Shown here in pieces: positions 44,165 to 52,508 of a stretch of 64,000 nucleotides of DNA; within the stretch, counting starts at the first letter, position 1; the number at the start of each line of letters is the position of its first letter. The translations under genes were made by a program, and so were the position numbers. Location of the stretch: assembly GCA_013003555.1 (NCBI GenBank), contig JABDIV010000025.1, forward strand, positions 22,325 through 86,324, in the 5' to 3' direction. The notes beneath the pieces were generated by a model that searched no databases, had not been told where the DNA came from, and worked only from the letters and a program-made list of their open reading frames with translations. Origin of the DNA: Flavobacteriaceae bacterium (GTDB lineage: Bacteria > Bacteroidota > Bacteroidia > Flavobacteriales > Flavobacteriaceae).

Positions 44165-44635
44165 CTAAGACCAGCGGTTATAGGGTTTTAAATATAAACT
44201 GGAGTTGTAATATTTTATTTGGCCAGTGACCTCATCACCAAGCCAATCGGGTTTTTCAAAATGCTCATTTTCGTGCGTCAATTCAACCTCGGCAATGACG
44301 AGACCGGAATTATCTCCTTCAAACTCATCGATCTCGAACGTATGGGTGCCAAACTTCACTTCAAACCGTTTTTTAACCACCAATTCAAGTTCGCAAAGTT
44401 TGAGTAATGCCATGGCATCTTTACTCGAAATTTCAGTTTCCCATTCAAATCGACTTAATCCATCATTTGAAGACATCCCTTTTATTGTCAGTTCACCTTT
44501 ATTGTTTTTCAGGCGTACCCTTATGGTACGCTTCGGATCGGTGCTCAAAAAACCCTGGATAATCCTAGTATTTTTAAAGGATAACTCACGATATTTTGTG
44601 GATAGAACAAGGAATTTTCGCTCAATTTCAATCAT
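44165..44635 (-). CDS. CYTH domain protein (triphosphate tunnel metalloenzyme)
   Basis: 156 residues. The EIERKFLV signature at residues 3-10 defines the CYTH family, followed by basic and acidic strand residues (RTIRVRLKNNKGELTIKG, WETEIS). Bacterial homologs of this size are usually tripolyphosphatases rather than adenylate cyclases. It is divergent from dinB, with only 34 bp between the starts. Confidence 0.87.
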   Translation of the reverse strand: MIEIERKFLVLSTKYRELSFKNTRIIQGFLSTDPKRTIRVRLKNNKGELTIKGMSSNDGLSRFEWETEISSKDAMALLKLCELELVVKKRFEVKFGTHTFEIDEFEGDNSGLVIAEVELTHENEHFEKPDWLGDEVTGQIKYYNSSLYLKPYNRWS

Positions 44636-44669
44636 ATATTAATTGATATAGAAGTCCTAAATTTACGAG

Positions 44670-45782
44670 ATGCCAGAAGAATTACCAATCAGAAAGATTA
44701 TTCATGTTGATATGGATGCCTTCTACGCTTCGGTTGAGCAAATGGATAAGCCCGAATTAAGGGGGAAACCTGTTGCCGTTGGAGGCGGTGAGAAACGTGG
44801 TGTCGTAAGCGCCGCTAGTTATGAGGCACGCCGTTTTGGTGTTAAAAGTGCAATGACCGGAATTCAGGCGAAAATAAATTGCCCGGAAATTATTTTTGTT
44901 CCACCTCGCTTTGCGCGTTATCGTGAAATCTCTAGAAAGGTTCAAACCATTTTCTATGATTACACCGATCTGGTAGAGCCTCTTTCTCTTGATGAAGCTT
45001 ATCTTGATGTGACCATAAATAAAAAAGGGAATCCGAGTGCAACGCTTATTGCAAAGGAAATAAGAAATCGGATCTTTACGGAAATCGGACTAACGGCATC
45101 GGCAGGTATTTCAATCAATAAATTTATTGCCAAGGTAGCCAGTGATTATAATAAACCAAACGGTCAAAAAACGATTCCTCCCGAAAAAGTTATTCCATTC
45201 CTCGAAAAACTTGATGTTCGTAAATTCTATGGTGTTGGAAAGGTAACTCGTGAGAAAATGTATGAGCTGGGTATCTTTACCGGAGCCGATCTTAAATCGA
45301 AGTCAATTGAATTTCTGGAAAGCCATTTCGGTAAGTCCGGATCAAATTACTTTTTCATTGTTAGGGGTACTCATAACAGTCCCGTCAAACCAGACCGGAC
45401 ACGAAAATCTCTGGCTGCAGAACGAACGTTTAACGATAACATTTCGAGTGAGATCTTTATGTTGGAGCGGCTCGATAAAATTGCTGATGAGGTGGTTTCT
45501 CGACTAAAAAAGAGCAAAGTTTCTGGTAAAACGGTAACATTAAAGATAAAATACAGCGATTTTAGTCAACAGACCCGGAGCAAGACGATTGATCGTTATT
45601 TCAACGATAAGGATACGATTCTGAACTTGACTAAAAAACTATTATACCAGGAAAAACCTAAAGAATCGGTCCGATTATTGGGTATTTCTATTTCGAATCT
45701 ACATTCTTCTGAATCGGATGATAAAAAGAATTTTACAAAGACCGATCAAAAGGTTAGTGTTCAACTTAAATTTGAATTTTAA
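44670..45782 (+). CDS. dinB: DNA polymerase IV (Y family)
   Basis: Error-prone translesion polymerase. 370 residues. Catalytic carboxylates lie in HVDMDAFYASVEQMD (residues ~12-26) and PLSLDEAYLDVT (~104-115); the thumb HhH region has KFYGVGKVTREKMYELGI. The C-terminal QLKFEF resembles a Qxx-hydrophobic-aromatic clamp-binding peptide (inference). The stop overlaps the stop of the convergent pyk gene by 4 bp with no terminator between. Confidence 0.95.
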   Translation: MPEELPIRKIIHVDMDAFYASVEQMDKPELRGKPVAVGGGEKRGVVSAASYEARRFGVKSAMTGIQAKINCPEIIFVPPRFARYREISRKVQTIFYDYTDLVEPLSLDEAYLDVTINKKGNPSATLIAKEIRNRIFTEIGLTASAGISINKFIAKVASDYNKPNGQKTIPPEKVIPFLEKLDVRKFYGVGKVTREKMYELGIFTGADLKSKSIEFLESHFGKSGSNYFFIVRGTHNSPVKPDRTRKSLAAERTFNDNISSEIFMLERLDKIADEVVSRLKKSKVSGKTVTLKIKYSDFSQQTRSKTIDRYFNDKDTILNLTKKLLYQEKPKESVRLLGISISNLHSSESDDKKNFTKTDQKVSVQLKFEF

Positions 45783-47224
45783 AAGGTACAGGTTGTTATT
45801 TCAGTAACACGAAGGGTATTGACCATACCCTTTTCGGCCATCGGCATTGCTGCAAGGCTAACCAACATATCACCGACGTCTAAATAGCCTTTTTTGCAAG
45901 CAATCGCATTAACATCTTCTATGGTTTCATCGGTACTTACAAACCGGTCATAATAAAAAGCCTTCACGCCCCATAGCAAATTGAGTTGTGTAAGAATACG
46001 TTTGTTTGACGTAAAAACCAGAATGTGAGAAGCGGGTCGCCAGGCCGAAATTTGAAATGCTGTATAACCGCTATTCGTCAAGGTTGAAATAGCTTTTGCG
46101 TCAATCTCATTAGCCATATTGGCGGCATGATAACAAATGGCTTTTGTAATATATCGTTTCGTTCTTATATGAGGCGGAGATTGTGGAACATTGATAAGGT
46201 GGGAATCTTCAACGCTGTTAATGATATCTGTCATTTTCTGAATAACCTGAACAGGGTAGTTTCCAACAGACGTCTCACCCGACAACATAACCGCATCCGC
46301 ACCATCCATGACCGAGTTGGCGACGTCATTAACTTCGGCTCGTGTTGGTGTCAAGCTCGTAATCATCGATTCCATCATTTGGGTAGCGATAATTACAGGG
46401 ACACGTGCTTTTTTTGCCCGAAGCACCAATTGTTTTTGAATAAGCGGAACCTCCTGGGCAGGTATTTCAACCCCAAGATCACCTCGAGCCACCATGATCC
46501 CGTCACAATATGCTACAAGTTTATCAATATTCACAACAGCTTCAGGTTTTTCAATTTTAGCAATAATCGGAATTTTATAATCGGAATGCTCGGAGATCAA
46601 TTCTTCAAGTTGCATAAGATCTTCAGCATGTCGCACAAACGACAATGCTATCCAGTCTACTTTAAGCTCAATAGCAAAAAGTGCATCCTCACGGTCCTTT
46701 TCTGTTAAGGCCGGTTGCGAAATATTCGTGTTCGGTAAATTAACACCTTTTTTAGAGCGTAGCGGTCCGCCCTGGATAACTTTAGCCAATACTTTACTTT
46801 TACGATCGGTTTTCACGGTTTCGAAAATCAACTTTCCGTCATCTAACAAGATGCGTTCTCCGGGATTTACATCTCTCGGAAAATTATCATAGGTCATATA
46901 GATCCGCTCCTTTGTTCCCTTGAACTCCTTACCTGTTTCAAAATAGATCTCATCCCCTTCATTGACAACAACTTCATGGTCCATAACACCCACGCGTAAT
47001 TTCGGACCCTGGAGGTCGGCGAGAATAGCCGTATTATAACCAAATTCATCATTGAGTTCACGCACCAATCGAACCCGCTCCTTTACGTCATCATACTTGG
47101 CATGCGAGAAATTTACGCGAAACACGTCAGCGCCTTCGTCGATCATGGCCTTTAATGTGGCCTTATCCTGGGTTGCCGGTCCGAGTGTAGCAACAATTTT
47201 TGTTTTTTTCTTCTTGTTCGGCAT
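45779..47224 (-). CDS. pyk: Pyruvate kinase
   Basis: Last step of glycolysis (PEP + ADP to pyruvate + ATP). 481 residues from the ATG at 47224. Motifs: KIVATLGPATQ at the N-terminus, IIAKIEKPEAV (active-site Lys/Glu) near 220, GDLGVEIPAQEVPLIQK near 245 and MDGADAVMLSGETSVGNYP near 290. The ATG shares its A with the TGA of the upstream IPExxxVDY gene (TGATG), so they are coupled. The track's TTG start lies one codon upstream and is not needed. Confidence 0.95.
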   Translation of the reverse strand: MPNKKKKTKIVATLGPATQDKATLKAMIDEGADVFRVNFSHAKYDDVKERVRLVRELNDEFGYNTAILADLQGPKLRVGVMDHEVVVNEGDEIYFETGKEFKGTKERIYMTYDNFPRDVNPGERILLDDGKLIFETVKTDRKSKVLAKVIQGGPLRSKKGVNLPNTNISQPALTEKDREDALFAIELKVDWIALSFVRHAEDLMQLEELISEHSDYKIPIIAKIEKPEAVVNIDKLVAYCDGIMVARGDLGVEIPAQEVPLIQKQLVLRAKKARVPVIIATQMMESMITSLTPTRAEVNDVANSVMDGADAVMLSGETSVGNYPVQVIQKMTDIINSVEDSHLINVPQSPPHIRTKRYITKAICYHAANMANEIDAKAISTLTNSGYTAFQISAWRPASHILVFTSNKRILTQLNLLWGVKAFYYDRFVSTDETIEDVNAIACKKGYLDVGDMLVSLAAMPMAEKGMVNTLRVTEITTCTF

Positions 47225-47706
47225 CAATTAAATATTAAGTTTTCCCTTGATTTTAGTTCATAACTATCCACTGAATAGGCAGCTGCAACCTGGGGAATTG
47301 CATGTATTTTACTTAGAATGGTCTTTTCATTTATGGGCTTTCCATCATTCTGAATCTTCAAGAAATAATCTACCTGGCCCATTTCAGGGATCAGGTTAAA
47401 TGATGCGATATTTTTCATAGGCAACTCAAATAAAGAGCCTGAACTTACCAGTGCATCTTCCTCGCGTTTACAAATATTAGCGACAAGATTCCAAGTCATT
47501 TGACGTTGTTCATCATCCCATTCAAAAATCGCATAGGAAGCCTTGATATAATTAAAATCAACATCGTGTTGGTTGCGCTTCAGTCTGATTTTAAGGGCCT
47601 GGTTAAGGAGGTAGGCCAGGCGATAATCTTCGAGAGAACAATGTATCGCAACGAGAGAATACGGGTCGTCATCAAAGTCATCGACAAAAAGTTTATGCAT
47701 GGCCAT
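47224..47706 (-). CDS. IPExxxVDY family protein
   Basis: 160 residues. Carries the name-giving motif IPEMGQVDY near residue 110 and the N-terminal pattern MHKLFVDDFDDDPYSLVAIHCSLEDYRLAYLLN (in parts). The family is restricted to Bacteroidota, lies between rnc and pyk, and has no known function. ATG at 47706 (GTG one codon earlier; another ATG at 47700). A 20-bp dyad touches the start codon. Confidence 0.92.
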   Translation of the reverse strand: MAMHKLFVDDFDDDPYSLVAIHCSLEDYRLAYLLNQALKIRLKRNQHDVDFNYIKASYAIFEWDDEQRQMTWNLVANICKREEDALVSSGSLFELPMKNIASFNLIPEMGQVDYFLKIQNDGKPINEKTILSKIHAIPQVAAAYSVDSYELKSRENLIFN

Positions 47707-47734
47707 CACATCTTCTTTCAGATGTGTAAATATA
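47707..47734 (-). promoter_or_regulatory. Dyad CACATCT-N6-AGATGTG and -7-like box before the IPExxxVDY-pyk genes
   Basis: A perfect 7-bp inverted repeat (47707-47726) directly abuts the ATG. It is preceded by TATATTTA (47734-47727, one mismatch to the -7 consensus). It may be an operator over the transcription start or a leader hairpin. Confidence 0.4.
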
Positions 47735-47826
47735 GTACTTTAGACGTATACGCTAAGCCCGGGAATCATATTCTTTATTCCCTAAAATAACGAAAACGAT
47801 ATCGCCTCAGAGATATATGAAGGAAG

Positions 47827-48567
47827 TTAAAAAGCCTTGGAAATCTGGTTTTGATATGCAAAGAACGCCCGCTTTGAAGCTTTCTCCTCTGCTTTTTTCT
47901 TTGAAGTTGCCCGTGCTTTGGCAATAACCTTTTCGTTAATAGATAGTTTTACAGAAAAATGTCGAAGTGCATCATTACCGGTATCTTCATAGACGTAATA
48001 GTCGAATGTATTCTTTTCTTTCTGGCACCATTCGATAAGCAGGCTTTTGTAACTGATTACCTTTCCTTCCAATTTCTCGATATCAACATGTGGTAAAATA
48101 ACTTTATCAAAAATAAATTTTTCGCAATATGTATAGCCACGGTCCAGGTAGATAGCACCGATCAATGCTTCAAAAAGATTACCATAAATGTTCTTGCCAA
48201 AATTGTCTTTCGGTATTTTACTTTCAACATAATCAACAAGTTCCAGTTCCTTACCCAACTCATTAAGGTGTTCACGGCTTACAATTTTCGATCGCATTTT
48301 AGTCAGGTAGCCTTCATCGCCCTGCGGCACTTCATTGTAGAGGTGAGTAGCTATTATAGCGCTAAGCATAGCATCTCCCAAAAATTCTAAACGTTCATAA
48401 TTTATAGGGTTCCCTTCATCATCCCGTTTATTCAGTGATCGATGCGTAAAGGCAACTTTATAGACCGAAAGTTTTTTGGGTTTAAATCCTAAAATAGCTT
48501 TTAATCGAACAAAAAAATTCCCGTCTTTATCAGAACGGGAATTTAATATGTTTCGAATGTTAGGCAT
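47827..48567 (-). CDS. rnc: Ribonuclease III
   Basis: Cleaves double-stranded RNA in rRNA and mRNA processing. 246 residues. The nuclease signature ERLEFLGDA lies at residues 58-66, a second carboxylate region FEALIGAIYLDRG near 132, and the C-terminal dsRBD ends in KKKAEEKASKRAFFAY. It starts 8 bp after the fabF stop, in the conserved acpP-fabF-rnc order. Confidence 0.95.
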   Translation of the reverse strand: MPNIRNILNSRSDKDGNFFVRLKAILGFKPKKLSVYKVAFTHRSLNKRDDEGNPINYERLEFLGDAMLSAIIATHLYNEVPQGDEGYLTKMRSKIVSREHLNELGKELELVDYVESKIPKDNFGKNIYGNLFEALIGAIYLDRGYTYCEKFIFDKVILPHVDIEKLEGKVISYKSLLIEWCQKEKNTFDYYVYEDTGNDALRHFSVKLSINEKVIAKARATSKKKAEEKASKRAFFAYQNQISKAF

Positions 48568-48575
48568 TCGTATTA

Positions 48576-49826
48576 TTAATCTAATTTTTTAAATAATACA
48601 CATGCGTTATGACCTCCAAATCCAAAAGTATTACTCATCGCTACTTTGACATCTCGTTTCTGAGCCTTATTCAAGGTCAGGTTTAACTGTGGATCAATGG
48701 TCTCATCAACAGTAGTATGATTAATAGTAGGAGGCACGATGCCATGCTCCATCGAAAGAATGGAGGCAATAGCTTCAATAGCTCCCGCGGCACCGAGCAG
48801 GTGTCCGGTCATGGATTTGGTAGAATTAATATTAATTGATTTTGCATGCTCACCGAAAACTTCTGATATAGCTTTCAATTCGGCGACATCACCGAGAGGC
48901 GTAGACGTACCATGAGTATTAATGGTATCCACAGCTTCAGGTTCTAAACCGGCATCCTTCAAACAATTCTTCATTACGGCAATTACACCGATCCCTTCAG
49001 GGTGCGGTGCAGTCATATGATGAGCATCAGACGATAATCCACCGCCTACCACTTCGGCATAAATCTTAGCTCCCCTTGCCTTTGCATGTTCATATTCTTC
49101 TAATATAAGCGCTCCTGCACCCTCTCCTAAAACAAAACCATCACGGGTTGCGTCGAACGGGCGTGATGCCGTTTCCGGACTTTCATTTCGTGTAGATAAG
49201 GCGTGCATGGAATTAAATCCACCCATTCCTGCAATGGTCACTGCAGCTTCACTTCCACCGGTTACAACAACGTCGCAATGACCAATTCGAATGTAATTCA
49301 ATGCATCGATCATCGCATTCGCTGAAGATGCACAGGCCGAAACTGTCGTATAGTTAGGCCCCATAAAACCATGTTTTATAGAAATGTTTCCTGGTGCTAT
49401 ATCAGCGATCATCTTGGGAATAAAGAATGGATTGAATCTCGGGGTGCCATCACCATTAGCAAAATTAAGAACCTCATCCTGGAAGGTCTCAATACCGCCA
49501 ATTCCAGCTCCCCAAATAACGCCAACTCTCATCTTATCAATCGTATTTAAATCCAGTTTGGCGTCTTGGATAGCCTCATCTGAGGCTACCATTGCATATT
49601 GAGCGAACTTGTCCATCTTACGGGCTTCTTTCCTATCGAGATAATCGGTGGCTATGAAGTCCTTAAGTTCGCAGGCGAATTTTGTCTTAAATTTCTCAGT
49701 ATCGAAATAGGTTATTGGAGCGGCTCCGCTTTTTCCATTGATCAGGCCTTCCCAATAGGTATCCTTGGAATTTCCAATTGGCGTAAGTGCTCCTATTCCG
49801 GTAACTACAACTCGCCTTAAATTCAT
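48576..49826 (-). CDS. fabF: Beta-ketoacyl-ACP synthase II
   Basis: Elongation condensing enzyme of type II fatty acid synthesis. 416 residues. Nucleophile Cys in VSACASSANAM (near 165), His residues in NTHGTSTPLGD (near 305) and STKSMTGHLLGAAG (near 340), and the glycine-rich SNTFGFGGHNA end. It starts 13 bp after acpP, its substrate carrier. Confidence 0.96.
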   Translation of the reverse strand: MNLRRVVVTGIGALTPIGNSKDTYWEGLINGKSGAAPITYFDTEKFKTKFACELKDFIATDYLDRKEARKMDKFAQYAMVASDEAIQDAKLDLNTIDKMRVGVIWGAGIGGIETFQDEVLNFANGDGTPRFNPFFIPKMIADIAPGNISIKHGFMGPNYTTVSACASSANAMIDALNYIRIGHCDVVVTGGSEAAVTIAGMGGFNSMHALSTRNESPETASRPFDATRDGFVLGEGAGALILEEYEHAKARGAKIYAEVVGGGLSSDAHHMTAPHPEGIGVIAVMKNCLKDAGLEPEAVDTINTHGTSTPLGDVAELKAISEVFGEHAKSININSTKSMTGHLLGAAGAIEAIASILSMEHGIVPPTINHTTVDETIDPQLNLTLNKAQKRDVKVAMSNTFGFGGHNACVLFKKLD

Positions 49827-49839
49827 AAAATATGAGGCT

Positions 49840-50073
49840 TTATTTTGCGTCTTCTATGTAAGAAATAGCTTGACCGACAGTAGCGATATTTTCGGCTTGA
49901 TCATCCGGAATCTGAATATCAAATTCTTTTTCGAATTCCATAATAAGCTCAACAGTGTCTAATGAATCTGCTCCTAAATCGTTGGTGAAGCTAGCTTCGC
50001 TAACAACTTCGTTTTCATCGACACCTAATTTGTCTACAATTATCGCTTTTACACGTGATGCAATGTCTGACAT
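49840..50073 (-). CDS. acpP: Acyl carrier protein
   Basis: 77 residues, acidic. The phosphopantetheine site is Ser37 in GADSLD. Carries acyl chains for FabF and the other fatty acid enzymes. First gene of the acpP-fabF-rnc group; divergent from purN. Confidence 0.97.
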   Translation of the reverse strand: MSDIASRVKAIIVDKLGVDENEVVSEASFTNDLGADSLDTVELIMEFEKEFDIQIPDDQAENIATVGQAISYIEDAK

Positions 50074-50104
50074 AATCTTTAAATTTTAAGTTTTAATTAG
50101 GTCG

Positions 50105-50112
50105 CAAAAATA
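50105..50112 (-). promoter_or_regulatory. -7 box of acpP-fabF-rnc
   Basis: TATTTTTG on the minus strand (perfect TAnnTTTG), 31 bp before the acpP ATG. No -33 TTTG at the right distance. Confidence 0.5.
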
Positions 50113-50255
50113 AAAAACTTTATTTTAAAACGCACTGTTACATCAAAAATGTGAATGTAATTTAGTCATTTTAGGTTGAAGAAAATCCTTTTTGCTTCTA
50201 ATTGTTAATAATTATTCTTTCTTTTGTCTGAACAACGACAACGGTGCTTTTGTTT

Positions 50256-50837
50256 ATGAAACGAATTGTAATTTTTGCGTCCGGTTCGGGTTCTAATGCT
50301 GAAAATTTAATTAGGTTTTTTCAAAACAGTTCAAATGCTGAAGTCGTTCAGGTGCTCACTAACAATCCCCGTGCCAAAGTTATAGATCGCTGCAATCGAC
50401 TAAATGTTAGTTGTTTAGTGTTTAATAGAGCTGCGTTCTATCAATCGAATGATGTGCTTGATTTTTTATCATTAAAGAATCCCGATCTCATTGTGCTGGC
50501 CGGCTTCCTCTGGAAAATCCCCGAGAGTTTCATCAAATCCTTCCCAAATAAAATAATTAACATTCATCCGGCTTTATTGCCAAAATATGGCGGAAAAGGC
50601 ATGTATGGCATGCATGTTCATAATGCTGTAATCGCCAATAAGGAGGCCGAATCAGGAATAAGTATACATTGGGTCAATGAACACTATGATGAAGGCGCTA
50701 TAATTTTTCAGGCGCGATGTAGGATTAGTCCAGAGGATTCTGCCGATGACCTGGTGGCCAAGATCCATGAACTCGAAATGACTCATTTTCCCAAGGTTGT
50801 CGAATCCTTATTATTTCCAGTACATGGCAGTGAATAA
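50256..50837 (+). CDS. purN: Phosphoribosylglycinamide formyltransferase
   Basis: Formyl transfer from 10-formyl-THF to GAR in purine synthesis. 193 residues from the ATG at 50256 (the track's start adds four residues). GSGSNAENL (residues 10-18) binds phosphate, NIHPALLPKYGG holds the catalytic His104, and the Asp lies in HYDEGAII (Asp145). Its end overlaps the RNase H gene by 14 bp. purF is two genes downstream, a partial purine cluster. Confidence 0.94.
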   Translation: MKRIVIFASGSGSNAENLIRFFQNSSNAEVVQVLTNNPRAKVIDRCNRLNVSCLVFNRAAFYQSNDVLDFLSLKNPDLIVLAGFLWKIPESFIKSFPNKIINIHPALLPKYGGKGMYGMHVHNAVIANKEAESGISIHWVNEHYDEGAIIFQARCRISPEDSADDLVAKIHELEMTHFPKVVESLLFPVHGSE

Positions 50838-51462
50838 ACAGAAATATTATGTGGTATGGAAGGGACATAAACCGGGAATTTATTTGAGTTGGGAGGCGTG
50901 CCAGAAACAGATAAAGGCCTTTAAAGGTGCTCAATATATTTCATTTGATTCAGAGGAAGCAGCCAAAAAAGCATTTGGAAGAAATTACAAGGATTACATA
51001 TCAAAAAAGCCAAAAAAGAAATCCTTAACCAGAGAGCAGTTGCTCAAAATTGGTCAACCCAATACGAATTCTATCGCCGTTGATGCAGCTGTTGGTGGAA
51101 ATCCCGGAAAATTGGAATATCGCGGCGTTGATGTTAAAAGCGGCAAACAGATCTTTAAGCAAGGTCCGTTTGAATCGGGAACCAATAATGTTGGGGAATT
51201 TCTGGCCATTGTTCATGGTCTGGCCTGGTTAAAAAAGCGAAAATCTTCTCAAATTTTATATTCCGATTCGCGAACGGCAATAGGGTGGATCAAAAAGAAA
51301 CATTGCAATACCAAGTTAGAGAGAACCGCTTTGAATGAAGAACTTTTCGATTTGATTAAACGGGCCGAACACTGGTTGAAAATCAATTCATATTCCACCG
51401 TAATTGTTAAATGGGAGACCGCTGCCTGGGGTGAAATTCCTGCTGATTTCGGACGAAAATAA
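50824..51462 (+). CDS. Viroplasmin-domain ribonuclease H
   Basis: 212 residues from the ATG at 50824, which gives the usual start just before KYYVVWKGHKPGIYLSW. Residues ~6-50 are the caulimovirus viroplasmin / RNase H1 N-terminal hybrid-binding domain. From ~75 on a type I RNase H fold follows, with Asp in SIAVDAAVGG, Glu in NNVGEFLAIVHGL and Asp in ILYSDSRTAI. Removes RNA from RNA-DNA hybrids. Translationally coupled to purN; followed by its own terminator. Confidence 0.88.
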   Translation: MAVNKQKYYVVWKGHKPGIYLSWEACQKQIKAFKGAQYISFDSEEAAKKAFGRNYKDYISKKPKKKSLTREQLLKIGQPNTNSIAVDAAVGGNPGKLEYRGVDVKSGKQIFKQGPFESGTNNVGEFLAIVHGLAWLKKRKSSQILYSDSRTAIGWIKKKHCNTKLERTALNEELFDLIKRAEHWLKINSYSTVIVKWETAAWGEIPADFGRK

Positions 51463-51481
51463 ATTAATGGATTCGTGAACA

Positions 51482-51509
51482 CCGTATGCTTTCATGCGGG
51501 GGTTTTTTT
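51482..51509 (+). terminator. Terminator of purN-RNase H
   Basis: CCGTATG and CATGCGG pair (one T-G wobble) with a 4-base loop and are followed by GGG and seven T. It lies 4 bp before the -7 box of the next gene. Confidence 0.65.
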
Positions 51510-51512
51510 ATG

Positions 51513-51520
51513 TAAGTTTG
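51513..51520 (+). promoter_or_regulatory. -7 box of the PfkB-type kinase gene
   Basis: TAAGTTTG (perfect TAnnTTTG), 22 bp before the ATG at 51543. Confidence 0.55.
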
Positions 51521-51542
51521 TACTGAATTCTTTACGGTCTAT

Positions 51543-52469
51543 ATGAGCAAATTACTTATTGTTGGAACTGTGGCATTTGATGCAATAGAAACACCATTCG
51601 GGCAAACCGACAAAATCCTTGGTGGTGCGGCCACGTTTATCGGTTTGGCGGCTTCTCAGTTTAAAGTTGAATCGGCTATTGTATCGGTCGTTGGAGGTGA
51701 TTTTCCAAAAGATTATCTCAGGCTATTGTCTGATCGCGAGATCGACATCTCAGGCATTGAGGTTATTGAATCGGGAAAAACATTTTTCTGGAGTGGTCGA
51801 TATCATAACGATATGAATACCAGAGACACATTATCTACAGAGTTGAATGTCTTAGCCAAATTTGATCCTAAGGTCCCTGTTGCATATAAGAATGCCGAAA
51901 TACTGATGCTGGGAAATCTGCATCCTAAAATACAAAAGCAGGTTCTAGACCAGATGGAAGTCAAACCAAAACTAACCATTCTTGATACAATGAATTTCTG
52001 GATGGAGCATTCGCTTGATGAATTACATCTCATCTTAAAAGAAGTCGATGTTATTACAATAAATGATGAAGAGGCCCGACAATTGACCCATGAGTATTCC
52101 TTAGTTGTTGCAGCCAGGAAAATCCATGAAATGGGGCCGCGTTATGTAGTGATTAAAAAGGGTGAACACGGTGCGCTGTTGTTCCATGATGAAAATGTGT
52201 TTTTCGCTCCAGCTTTACCGCTTGAGGAGGTCTTTGATCCCACCGGAGCAGGCGATACCTTTGCCGGAGGATTCGCAGGTTTTCTTGCAAAAACTTCTGA
52301 TCTAACATTTGAAAATATTAAAAACGCTGTAATATATGGTTCGACCATGGCTTCATTTTGTGTTGAGAAATTTGGGGCCGAGCGTATGCTTAACCTGACC
52401 GGAGACCAGGTTTATAAAAGACTGCAGCAATTTAAGAACCTGACACAGTTTGAAATAGAATTATCGTGA
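51543..52469 (+). CDS. PfkB-family sugar/nucleoside kinase
   Basis: 308 residues. Signature 2 DPTGAGDTFAGGFAGF (near 232-247) holds the catalytic Asp and anion hole; the N-terminal GGAATFIGLAAS (near 29-40) is the substrate-side glycine pair. The family phosphorylates ribose, adenosine, fructose and similar compounds; nothing here fixes the substrate. Its place between purN/RNase H and purF, conserved in Flavobacteriia as far as I recall, hints at ribose or nucleoside salvage. Confidence 0.88.
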   Translation: MSKLLIVGTVAFDAIETPFGQTDKILGGAATFIGLAASQFKVESAIVSVVGGDFPKDYLRLLSDREIDISGIEVIESGKTFFWSGRYHNDMNTRDTLSTELNVLAKFDPKVPVAYKNAEILMLGNLHPKIQKQVLDQMEVKPKLTILDTMNFWMEHSLDELHLILKEVDVITINDEEARQLTHEYSLVVAARKIHEMGPRYVVIKKGEHGALLFHDENVFFAPALPLEEVFDPTGAGDTFAGGFAGFLAKTSDLTFENIKNAVIYGSTMASFCVEKFGAERMLNLTGDQVYKRLQQFKNLTQFEIELS

Positions 52470-52474
52470 TGAAG

Positions 52475-52497
52475 CGCGTCTATACAGACGCGTTTTT
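52475..52497 (+). terminator. Intrinsic terminator just upstream of purF
   Basis: CGCGTCT-ATAC-AGACGCG followed by five T. It ends 11 bp before the purF start codon, leaving no room for a promoter between hairpin and start. Confidence 0.7.
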
Positions 52498-52508
52498 AGA
52501 ATTATAAA

